A stretch of 64,000 nt of DNA. Origin: Acheta domesticus. Lineage: Eukaryota > Arthropoda > Insecta > Orthoptera > Gryllidae. The notes under the pieces are model-generated. The model had not been told where the DNA came from and did not search any database. It worked only from the letters and a program-made list of their open reading frames with translations. The stretch spans positions 3,883,371-3,947,370 of the forward strand of contig JAHLJT010000631.1 of NCBI GenBank assembly GCA_031308135.1. The letters are read 5' to 3'. Position numbers and translations under genes: made by a program. Below, one piece after another: positions 36,281 to 46,315 of this stretch. Numbering within the stretch: the first letter of the stretch is position 1; each line of letters opens with the position of its first letter.

Positions 36281-36523
36281 ATGAAATAAATATAGGCGCT
36301 GTCATTGCCAACAATATTATTTATCGAAAGAGCAGTTTCCATGGCTAAACACACATTATCAATTTCTTTCTGTACGGAAGCCACGAAATGACTACGTAGT
36401 AGGTACAGGTAATCGTTTAGTGATTACAAGCAGCAGGAATCTGATGATGATGAAAAGCCATTGAAAACTTCTCTTTCAATAAATAATATTGTTGGCAATG
36501 ACAACGCCTGTAATTATTTCATT
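36281..36523. repeat. Inverted duplication, about 50-65 bp arms
   Basis: The left arm (about 36281-36345) and the right arm (about 36457-36523) are inverted copies with roughly 90 percent identity in their best part (CATTGCCAACAATATTATTT). About 110 bp of single-copy sequence separates them. Both arms read as related peptides (LSINNIVGND) in their respective orientations. A fold-back element or a hairpin-RNA source are both possible. Confidence 0.6.
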
Positions 36524-37902
36524 TTAAATGCTAATGACAAATCACAGCTAAACCAATAACTTCCACAAGTTTTCAATCCACGTTTAGGCTTAGGTCATCG
36601 TCATGTAGCCTTGTACGTCATGTAGCGATGTACGAATTCTGAGGAAAAACCCTTCTCTAAGGGTTTCGGAAACGTAAATACGTGCGCACGAGTGCATCGT
36701 ATGCATTCCGAGAGTTAACGAAGGAGTGACGAAAATTCAACAAAGTGACGAAAATTAAACGAACTAAAACCAGTCAGAGATTATTCAAATGTTTTCCTCA
36801 CACATTTTTACTAATTATTTATACATTATCTTTCGAGCTTATGTAAACTCCGCAAACTCGAATAATATAAAATTCAATTTCATCAAATATAGACTTTCAT
36901 ATAAAACAATATACAATTATTTGGGTTGTATTGGTACGTTAACACTGTTTCGTTAACATTCTTCCCATAAGACGCCAATACACAGAAGCTACGTCATTTG
37001 TTGGCATCGGCATTTATTTTACTGGTTAAAATTTGTTTTCAAATATTCGTATACATTTGATAAAAATTGAAAAGGCAACGTTTTAAGTATCCTTATAATG
37101 CTAATTTCATATGTACGCAAATGTTGGGAGACAACTAAAAAGCCTCCGGCGATGCAAGGGTTGTCAATGGTTTCTTTACATACTCAGGATCTCGTGAAAA
37201 ATGAAATAGATTCAATTTTGGATGGAAAATGCCAACGCTTAATTACGTTACTTTGCTTATTCTCTCGCTGCCTGTAGTCAGTCATGATTGCGTCACAGCT
37301 CACGACATAGCTGACGTAAAAAACGGCAAGAAAGAATCAAAATAAGTGTCTGATTGATCTGCTATTCAATATTAATGTCCATCGTTCAGAACAAGGAATA
37401 TTTTTGAAAGTCTTAGAATGTAAAGAATTTATATTACTGTTCTATGAGATTGCAACATTTGAGAAGACTTTTGATTACATTATTTAATTTATTAAATGGT
37501 TATACGATAAATGTTTGGAAATGCGTTACAAAAATGTGTTCGATGAGCTGATTTGTGATGATCTAATTCGTTAGGTACAACCCAAAAAGGTGAGTTCTTT
37601 TGGTGGGAAAACAATCACAAGTGAGCTTACAATCCCGCCGGTATAATATAATACCACTTACCAACATCGAATGCATTCAGATTGGATAATGTGACCATTG
37701 CTTGAGGCCACAATGTCTCGTTAGTGCAATATGTGTTTCTTGACACATACGTACGTACACTTTACCCCCAAACCTTAAATCTAGTAATTGAAATATTCTA
37801 ATGCATTTTTATATCCTAATAGTTCGAAAAGATAAGCAGTTCCATTTCAGTAAGAGGCTCTGATCCTCTGTCTCCACAAATTAAAACCAGAGTTGCTACA
37901 AT
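36524..37902. other. AT-rich stretch, nothing recognised
   Basis: No gene or repeat boundary that I can support. Confidence 0.4.
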
Positions 37903-38287
37903 GATTGATTGTTCGTGATTCCGGGCGCGTCAACTACAGAAGTCATTAGTCCCGTAAGTATAGTGCGTTTTTCCTCGGGAGGTGTCGGTGATCTTTTCCA
38001 CGTTGTATGGCGAGATCCAGTGCCAACCTACCGTCGACTAGCGGGGTTTTCCCACCAGCGAGGGCACCACCCTAGTCGAGACAAGCTCTAAGCTCCCGAC
38101 TGGTCTCCCGGCATGTGTGGTAGTGTAGTGCATGTTAGTGTAAGTGTATGTGTAAGGGGTGAGGATAGGACAAGGAAGAGGAAAGAAAGATCGCGTGCGG
38201 TCCGTGGCCCGTTTGTTAGGGTACTCTTCCGGCATTCGCCTGGTGTTGATCAGAGAAACCACGGAAAACTATCGATCAGAGCAGACT
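37903..38287 (-). mobile_element. tRNA-derived SINE family 2, copy e, 5'-truncated
   Basis: Minus-strand copy lacking its tRNA head. It begins near CTGCTCTGATCGATAG (38285) and runs through GGCGAATGCCGGA and the AGGTTGGCAC region to CCCGGAATCACGAACAATC at the low end. Confidence 0.8.
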
Positions 38288-39477
38288 TCACCATACTTCA
38301 CCAATATTTTAATTAATAATTATACCAAGCTTGTGAATGATGTCATTGCTGCTTCAAAACAGGGAGGAAAGAAAAGAAAAATATCAATTTATAAATAAAA
38401 ATATCTCTGTAATAAAGAGCTCTCTTGATATTATTTTTCTTCCAATTTTCCTTTTATTTCTCACTCATTTTAATTTTCAGAGTCTACAAATGCACTTCAA
38501 AAAAAAATCAGTAATATACAAGATGTTACATTTTATATTATTTTTGTAGTATATATACGATAATATACAATATTATTGTTTAAATAATTACATAATTTTA
38601 ATATAAATATTTAAAACAATTGTGTTATAAAAAGGAAGGTAACAAACGAAAACCCTTGCCTTTTGGGAGGGCATAGCCAAATAGCCCCCTCCCCTGGATC
38701 CGCCACTGAAGTATACGTGATACGAAACAGTTTCCACATACTACGCAAGAGTCCAGTTCGTCCTGTGATGTTGGTTAGTTGTGGAATGGAAAGAAAGTCT
38801 AATGGTCCAATAAAGAAATGGGGAAGAGGGATAGACAAGGGAAAGGGAGAAAGGAGGGATGTAAATAAATTCTGAAAAATTCAACAAATAAGTAGAATGA
38901 ATTATTTTACATGTAACTAAGTTTTATTTCGTAGATGGTTGTCATTCGATGAGATAAACTGGTTAATTTTAACATATAATTTAAGATATATCAAAGGTTT
39001 AAAAATATGGATCCTGAGACATTTCGGTGGTAACTTACACATTCTGGGTAAAACTGATGTGAGACCTTTCTGACTATTGCTTGCTATTTCCTCAATGCTA
39101 TATGCGGCCAACAATTCTATTCAACTGTTACCCAGACAGCCTTACAAATTATTTTATTGGAATCTCTTCGGAACTCGTCATTTGCACAAACCCTCAAAGA
39201 TAGGGAGATAAGAGAAGTCACTTGCGCAGCGATGTCAAAGTTTGAGTTGAAATGCTGTTGAGGCTTTATTCGAATAAAAACATGGGGGTCGCTGTCGGCA
39301 GGCGCAGAGATTTGCACGCCGCTTCTGCGGGCCCGGGGACAGTTCCCACACGATTGGCCCGGTGTGTGTGTGTGGGGGGGGAGGCGTGCTGCTGCTGCTG
39401 CCGCCGCCCAGGAACGGCAGGGCAAAAAGTCCCTGCGGAACGCCGTCAATGAAGACATCGCCCCACTCGCTCTCTAC

Positions 39478-39585
39478 ATGCCCACACCAGCGGGGCACCA
39501 TCCCAGCCGGGACAAGCTCTAAGCTCATAACTGGTCTCCCGGCATGTGTGGTAATGTAGTGCATGTTAGTGTGTGTGTGTGTGTA

Positions 39586-39619
<34 letters not shown>

Positions 39620-39672
39620 GGGTGAGGATGGGACAAGGAAGAGGAAGGAAAGATCGCGCGCGGTCCGTGGCG
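39478..39672 (-). mobile_element. tRNA-derived SINE family 2, copy f, central fragment with (TG)n
   Basis: Matches the middle of the family (GGGACAAGCTCTAAGCTC, then GGTCTCCCGGCATGTGTGG, then GGAAAGATCGCGCGCGGTCC). The family's GTGT tract is expanded to a (TG)n run at 39569-39617. Neither head nor tail is present. Confidence 0.75.
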
Positions 39673-41110
39673 CAGCCTCTATCCCCCTCACCCTCACATG
39701 GTTTGTCCCTCTCTGTTCGATTTCCCTACTCTCCCTTTCCCTCCCGCCCTCCGTTCATCCGTCCTTACCTCCCTCCGTCCCGGACTCCTTTCCCCTCTCG
39801 ATCTCGATTTCCCCTCTCAATTAAAACGCGATCTTCCAGAAGTGGATTACTGGTTTACGAACCTGTTCCTTTAACCTCCATCTGTTTCCCTTTGAGAATA
39901 AGCTTGGGATTTCTGTAGCGAGTTGTCAACTGTGCACTATTATATATTTGCTAATTTTCTCTGATATTTTAATTAATATCTGCTGGACGCTCCGAGAATC
40001 ATCCCAAAAAGAGCATTTCCATTGCTTGTTTACTTTTATTTGTGGTTATTATTTTGAGATGTAAGACTCATGATTGGCTCTGGAAAGTGCCAAGACCCTT
40101 GCATATCAAAATTCATCTGCACAGAAATTATTCTGCACGGCGAGTAATTTGAAAAGTCACTAAACGAATTTGATTGTCACTAAAAAAAAGCTTAATCAGG
40201 AAGTGATATTCATCAGCGAAAATGAAGCCAAAGTGTATCAAGGACCAAGCTATTTACATCCCATAAATGCAAATTAATCTGAATCTGTAGCCCATAACGT
40301 AAATTATTTTAGATATTCACTTCTTGCCTACGTTTTCCTCAGGGTAATGAAAATGGTTGACAAATTTTGCAACAATTTTTAATTGTCACAAATAAGTGTA
40401 AATTATTCTATCATAATTCACTATTCACATAATTAACTTTCAGTGTCTGAAAATAATTTGCAAGTGTTTTTAGTTGGTAATAGAGAAATTGATTCACAAC
40501 TTGGAAGTTCTTGCTGGAAAGCGCTCTCCAAAGAAACCCGACCGCATCCCATTGCGAGCGGACGAGAGTCGTCGGTCTCGTGTCTTAGAACGAGAGGCTA
40601 AAAGTGCGCGTTATGCAAGAGAAGGGCCACATGTTAGCAGCGCGCAGCCAGGTCTTCTTGCCCGCCCCCCCCCTCTTCCACCCCACCCTGAGCAGCGCTC
40701 CCGCAGCCTGATCTTCTCCACGACCTCCTCAAAGGACGACTGGAAGTCTCAAAGGTATTGCATTATTTGTAAATCCAGAAAATCGCTTACTTCTGTAGTT
40801 GTATATATCTTTAGAGGTTCTCATAACCAAACAACCTAAAATAACATTAAGGGAAAGTATTTAACCGAAAAGAGACGAATTCCATTTCCACTTCATAAAT
40901 ACTCATATGTGTACGAATAAATCGCGATAGAATTTGGCAGATGAAAATCCATCCCCGAAACACAGAACCCACTTTACGGCCTTAACTTCGATTATGCATG
41001 AATCGAAAACGTTGCAGTCTGTTTTTTTAAACGCAAGTCTCGGAAGTCGTAGACCTCTAGGGGTGTTCCTTACGCGCCGTAACCAACGAAATGAGACTTT
41101 TTAAGTTCTT
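39673..41110. other. Unannotated stretch
   Basis: Pyrimidine-rich simple sequence (39680-39810), then AT-rich DNA. The frame at 40474-40839 (+) is open for 121 codons through a GC-richer patch but has no recognisable domain; I do not call it. Confidence 0.35.
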
Positions 41111-41653
41111 AAGGCCGGTATACACGGTATAGTTTTTCGTGTAGATTCTTCATGTAGTCCAGACTACATGAGAAAATTATGAACATGTTCGTAATTTTTT
41201 CGTGTGGAAAAGCATGTAGTTTGACTCCAGCGCCTCTAGCGGCAGAATCGTTCACTAATGGATTTGTGTACCCAACGCGACGGACTCATCCATTTCGATT
41301 TTGTGGTTAGGTGTGTGAAGGTGTGATAGAGCGAAGTGACATTGTGTGTACCAGCGTGGCGTTTTTGTTTTCGGTTATTCAGGTAAATCTATTTGACTTA
41401 TCCGCGCACGTTTTCTTGAGCTCTCCTTCCCTAGGTGCGAAACGAGTGGGAATTTGTAGTAGTACCCGGACGGCGCAATTCAGTTATTTCTCGGTAGACC
41501 CCCCAGCGGCGGCTTGTGGAGGCTCATGCAGAAAGCGTGAAGTCTGGTCTACACCGTGTATGCGCGACTCTACGTTCAGTTTGAGATTTTGATGTTTCTA
41601 TATAGAAACTGTATGAGAATCTACACGAAAACTATACCGTGTATACCGGCCTT
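41111..41653. mobile_element. 543-bp non-autonomous DNA element with 38-bp inverted repeats
   Basis: The left end AAGGCCGGTATACACGGTAT and the right end (inverse) continue to AGTTTTTCGTGTAGATTCT with almost perfect complementarity. The first bases AAGG/CCTT make the target-site duplication ambiguous, so the superfamily is not assigned. A 93-codon frame inside has no recognisable domain. Confidence 0.8.
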
Positions 41654-41705
41654 TATACATTTGAGGGGTTCGGTACTTCCAGGCACCCCCCTCCTTCGTG
41701 ATAAG

Positions 41706-42377
41706 TAGAGACCGGATTTTTTATGTAATTACATTTTTTTTGTCTTTCTACTTACCGTTCTCAAAATTGTAATCTTGGCGAATCATAGTCCTCGAAACAC
41801 AATATCGAATTTTTTCGTTACATATTTTTACATATTTAGTACTATATTACATATTTTACATATTTTGCTGTTTTCACAATATATTTTCTTATTTTATCAA
41901 TTTCCTTCAATTTAATTCCATTTTTTTAATGAAAATATATTTTTTAAGACAGCATTGTTCCTACATTATTGGGGAAATCTAGCTGTCCAAAACATCACTG
42001 ACACCGCGTTCTGTAATGTGTAACCTTAATTTCGGAGAAAAATTTGCGATCGCCAACGTGTAACACTTCGATGAAGATGCTAATGTGTATGTTTGCAGGT
42101 CGTATATCTCGCCAGTTTGTGCGATGGCTTCTATTGCGATTAGACCGGCTGCTAAACGACGGTCCTGGATTACAATAGAGTAAGCTTTTACTACGGACGA
42201 GAAAGTTGTATGTTGTAAAGTGAGGTGTTTTTCTAAAAGTAATTTCTTGCTATGTAAATGGTTTTGAATATTACATATTATGTCCAATTTTACATATTTA
42301 TTACATATTCTTGCTGTTTTCATTTCATATTTATGTACATATTTTGACGTTTAATACTACACATTTTCCGGTCTCTA
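41706..42377. mobile_element. hAT-type DNA transposon, non-autonomous
   Basis: Terminal repeats TAGAGACCGGA and TCCGGTCTCTA are flanked by an exact 8-bp duplication GTGATAAG (41698-41705 and 42378-42385). The 8-bp duplication and the YARAG-type terminus are hAT hallmarks. Subterminal regions at both ends are packed with TACATATTTT-type motifs, likely transposase-binding sites by analogy. A 114-codon minus-strand frame (41979-42323) is open but shows no motif I recognise. Confidence 0.85.
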
Positions 42378-42694
42378 GTGATAAGGGTAGAGATAACTCG
42401 AATGGTATTAAAACAATTTTCGCTTCCTTCTCCTGCATTTGGTTGTGGAGTGAAGGGGTCGCGTTTCCACACAGGAGATTTATCGCATTAGTACGAATTA
42501 AATCTTTACTGCTGAAGTTACAATACTGCTATCGTCAACCAAATTCCTAGAAGTACAAGAAACGCCATTTCCAGGTATATAAAACCTTGAAAATACTTAT
42601 AAGAATATTGGAACATTCTTAATTAGCCAGGGGTGGTACCACAGGTAATTAACACATTTAAGAATTTCAAAACTGAAATCAGGCCCCTGTCGTT

Positions 42695-42990
42695 TCAAGC
42701 TATGGCTCCTCCCCCATGCTGGTGTGTCGAGACATCGCGCAAGGAGGCAGGCTGAGCTGTGGACTGTCGCGCTCGCCGACGCTTTTTTGGCGCAGGCGGA
42801 TGGCGTTGGAGAGAGAGGGGGAAGAAAAGAAAAGGTCGCGGGCGGTGCTCGCCAATTAGCCTCGCGCATCTGGCCGCGCAGACAGCGGAGTGGGAGGGAA
42901 GGGATCGAGGTACAGCCAGAGCTGGAGAAAAGGAAAAGCTATCGAAGAGCGGAAATGGCGGGAAGTAGCGGAACCAAAGGGAGCAAAGGC
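42695..42990. other. GC-rich patch beside minisatellite 2
   Basis: CpG-richer than its surroundings and leads directly into the 15-bp array. No exon or promoter element could be identified. Confidence 0.4.
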
Positions 42991-43700
42991 TGCAGGAAGA
43001 GCGGGGCCGGAGAGAGCGGGTCCCGAGAGAGCTTGGAGAGTGATATCGAGGGTAGATAGAGTGGAAATCGAGAGAGCGGAAACCGACAGAGAGGAAGCCG
43101 AGAGAGCGAAAGCCGAGAGAGCGAAAGCCGAGAGAGCGAAAGCCGAGAGAGCGAAAGCCGACAGAGCGGAAGCCGACAGAGCGGAAGCCGACAGAGCGGA
43201 AGCCGACAGAGCGGAAGCCGACAGAGCGGAAGCCGACAGAGCGGAAGCCGACAGAGCGGAAGCCGACAGAGCGGAAGCCGACAGAGCGGAAGCCGACAGA
43301 GCGGAAGCCGACAGAGCGGAAGCCGACAGAGCGGAAGCCGACAGAGCGGAAGCCGACAGAGCGGAAGCCGACAGAGCGGAAGCCGACAGAGCGGAAGCCG
43401 ACAGAGCGGAAGCCGACAGAGCGGAAGCCGACAGAGCGGAAGCCGACAGAGCGGAAGCCGACAGAGAGAAAGCCGACAGAGCAGAAGCCGACAGAGCGGA
43501 AGCCGACAGAGCGGAAGCCGACAGAGCGGAAGCCGACAGAGCGGAAGCCGATAAAGAGAGAAAGATTCGGAGCCGAAAGAGTAGGGGCCAAAAGAGCAAG
43601 AGCCAAAAGAGCAGGGGCTGAAAGATCAAAGGCCAGAAGAGTAGGGCCGAAAGAGCGGAGAACGAAAGAGTAGGGTCCGAAAGAGCCGGGGCAAAAAGAG
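42990..43700. repeat. 15-bp minisatellite, homogeneous core with degenerate edges
   Basis: Unit GAGCGGAAGCCGACA. From about 43160 to 43460 it is repeated perfectly about 20 times. Variants (GAGCGAAAGCCGAGA and others) extend to about 43555, and increasingly degenerate 15-mers are visible out to about 42990 and 43700. Homogenised centre and decayed margins are typical of unequal exchange. It produces spurious ORFs over 240 codons on both strands. Confidence 0.96.
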
Positions 43701-44099
43701 AGCGCGGGCCAAGAGAGCTATGATAATTGGCGGTTCGGTTGAGAGTGGGCTTTTCTGTCTTTTTAGTCAGAGGGCCAAAAAGTCGGTTTCCAGGTGTTCT
43801 ATCGTCTAAACAGCTTGTTTAAAAGTGAATGATAATACTTTCTATTATTTTATTCCTGATTGTGAACGGTGTGTGACTTCAAGAAAGTGGCACATACGTA
43901 CACAGTATTCGGACATGAAAGATCAACATTTTTCAATACTAGCCTGGAAACGTGGAGAAAGCTCTTTCCATACTATTACTTCCTTATAATAGTAAACATA
44001 ATATATACCAATGCGTAATACATACGTATGCATAATACAGGAGAATTCTGTGGATTTTATGAAATCAAATTCGCTACATAATTTATTGAATTATGTTGA

Positions 44100-45840
44100 T
44101 TCGATAAAATGCAATCGTCATTTCACATCGAAAGTTTGCGAATCAACCCGATAACAACCGTATCGTTTGTGGAAGATTTACACCCAAACTTTAAAGGGAA
44201 ACAAGTATGAAATTACAGAACTTGCGTATTCTTTATACTTTGACAGTCGTGTTTGTGATCAGGACAAATCATGGGCTGCTCACCAGTGTTGTGACACCTG
44301 TACAACGAACCTTAATTTGTGGTTGTATGGAAAACGCAAATCATTGTCATTCCCTATACCAATGTTGTGGAGAATACCAACAAACCATTTTAACGACTGT
44401 ACTTCCTCATGATAACCATATCGGGCCTGTTCAGCAGGGCCGTTTTAACAGCTTTGGGGACCATTAGGCCTATGTTAATCTGGGGGCCCCCTATTCTTTC
44501 TTTCACCGATTCCCCCTCCCAACTTAAAGACAAGTTTTGTTAAAAAAACTAAACTTATCACCGAGTGACATTCTGGCAGCAACCAGCAATACTCCATATT
44601 ACAAATATCTAATGATGTGCTACACATTACTCTGTTAAGTCAATTTTTTGCGTATAGTTTAATTATACATCATTTTTATACGGTTTATTTTATTTTTTGA
44701 AAAAAATAGTATTCACTATTTTTTATGAACTATCGGGGCTCTTGAGCATTCGGGGCCCTGGGACCAGGCCCATCTGGCCCGTGCGCCTGCTGGGCCTGCT
44801 GTCCAGATCAATAATCCACTTAATTCTTCTGCCATGCGACGTGTGTCACACAATGGCGAATTGCTTGTGCCTGTACACCCGGAAACAGTCAATTAATCAT
44901 TAAGAAAACTGTGAGGAAACTGAAGCCCAGAAACAGAAGCCTCCACTTCAAAAGGTCCAGAATACTTACCAGGAAAGGTAGACACTGGCGTGCTCTTAGT
45001 AGAGCAAGAAGACCTAAATGATTTGACACGGGACCTGAATTTGACAAAAAGAAAGTATATGAACTGCTAGGCTCCAGATTACAGTAATGGAAACTACTAG
45101 CTGCCGGGACAAAAAATTCAGAGTTTAGAAACAGACACACAACCTTTGGCCAATATTCTGCTCTTGAGGGTACTTTTTGTTTTTGTGCAGATATTAGGGG
45201 TTAATAAGTGAATTGTGCTTTCTCTATAATCCAGATGAATGGTAATTTGGCAATTGTTTATATATTCTTTAAAATATAGTTTCAAAGCAGTGAAATAATT
45301 CCACGGATGAGTAAAGCAAAATCGAAGGGAATTTTCATCGGCCCGCAAATCCTAAAACTCATGTCGAATGAAATATTGGAAGATGAATTGCGAAACATTG
45401 AGTTAGCAACTTGGCAATCCTATAAGAGAGTTGTGCATTATTCTCGGGACAAAGAAAAAATACTATTATAAAACATTTGTCATAGAACGGTTAGAAAGCT
45501 ACAAAAATACGAAGTGTAGGATGTTTCTAAAAATTCACTTTCTTCACTCCCATCGTAATTTTTCCCGCAGAATTTGGGTGATGTTAGTGATGAACATGGT
45601 GAACGTTTCATTAACATATTGCTACAATGGAGAAGAGATACCAAGTGCGTAAAGAACCTGCAATGATGGGAGATTATTGCTGGTTTCTTGTCAGAGAGAG
45701 TAAACAGAAATACAAGAATAAGTGATAAAGCGCAAAGCATTTTAAGCAATACAATTGGACACAAAAGGAATTTCTGTTTCCAAGATGTTTCAATATTATT
45801 GCACGAATGTGCATATTCCATTTTTAACTTGTTCTTACCT
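44100..45840 (+). pseudogene. Decayed copy of a second repeated invertebrate gene family, function unknown
   Basis: Plus-strand remnants in the family's order, across frames. CGRFTPKL (about 44165) is followed by VCDQDKSWAAHQCCDTC and GKRKSLSFPIPMLWR (44250-44370). After an insertion come MRRVSHNGELLVPVHPETVN (about 44832), LTRDLNL and ELLGSRLQ (45020-45085), YNPDEW (about 45228), GPQILKLMSNE (about 45340), and KIHFLHSH plus DVSDEHGERF (45530-45615). Paired cysteines in the first block suggest a zinc-binding module. I recognise this layout from highly multiplied uncharacterised arthropod proteins, probably transposon-borne; biochemical role unknown. Many frameshifts and stops make it dead. 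Confidence 0.6.
44420..44818. mobile_element. Insertion inside the pseudogene, GC-rich ends
   Basis: Interrupts the pseudogene between its first and second conserved blocks. The left end is CAGCAGGGCCGTTTTAACAG; the right end, inverted, is CAGCAGGCCCAGCAGG. Both ends carry GGGGCCC-type blocks. I could not find a clean target duplication, so the superfamily is open. Confidence 0.45.
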
Positions 45841-46069
45841 CATATGAAGCATGCTCATAACATTTTGTACTAATATAACCGGAGTGACAATGCGGAAATT
45901 AGTACAGAATTTTGTTTATTTCAAAGACTAAATCTGTTACTAAATCTTTGAACTGTGCGTGATTCAAACTTTGTACAATGATTTTCGTTAATCAGCCTAT
46001 TTGGATAATTGCCTCTGAAATCACCTACTTTCATCCTGGAGGTATAAAAAATTGTTCCCTAATATAATT

Positions 46070-46245
46070 TTTGAATAACTATATTTCTCACTGAATTCTA
46101 GAAGGCGTGCACAGATATTGAAGTTACATTTATGTCCAAAAAAAGCAGAAGCAAAACAAGAGGCCATCTCAGCATTTACTCAAGGGATCAGGGAAACTGG
46201 ACGAAAAACCTGATCGAGATGGGGGTCATTGACCCAGAAGCTGAG
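46070..46245 (-). mobile_element. Non-LTR family B, 3'-UTR core fragment
   Basis: Matches 49150-49310 (GAAGTTACATTTATGTCCA, then CCATCTCAGCATTTACTCAA, then CTGATCGAGATGGGGGTC). It lies just outside the 3' tail of family A copy 2, so the newer element landed beside an older one. Confidence 0.65.
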
Positions 46246-46315
46246 AAGAAAAGGCTGGGAAGTTCAAGAAAACTGCGCAGATTATACTTTGCCAACAAAC
46301 GTCACATAAGATCTT

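Noticed and set aside
38655..38708. Transposon end resembling CAGTGGCGGATCCAGG (minus strand)
   Set aside because: Looks like a common insect DNA-element terminus, but the partner end and a target duplication were not found.
40474..40839. 121-codon plus-strand ORF
   Set aside because: Crosses a GC-rich patch, no domain, no repeat or homologous pattern that I recognise.
41311..41592. 93-codon ORF inside the 543-bp inverted-repeat element as a transposase exon
   Set aside because: No recognisable domain or motif; may be chance.
31835..43555. CRISPR-like regular repeats
   Set aside because: Units are contiguous with no unique spacers, in a eukaryotic context.
42695..43629. Long repetitive ORFs on both strands (up to 303 codons)
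   Set aside because: Same artefact: a 15-bp minisatellite keeps every frame open.
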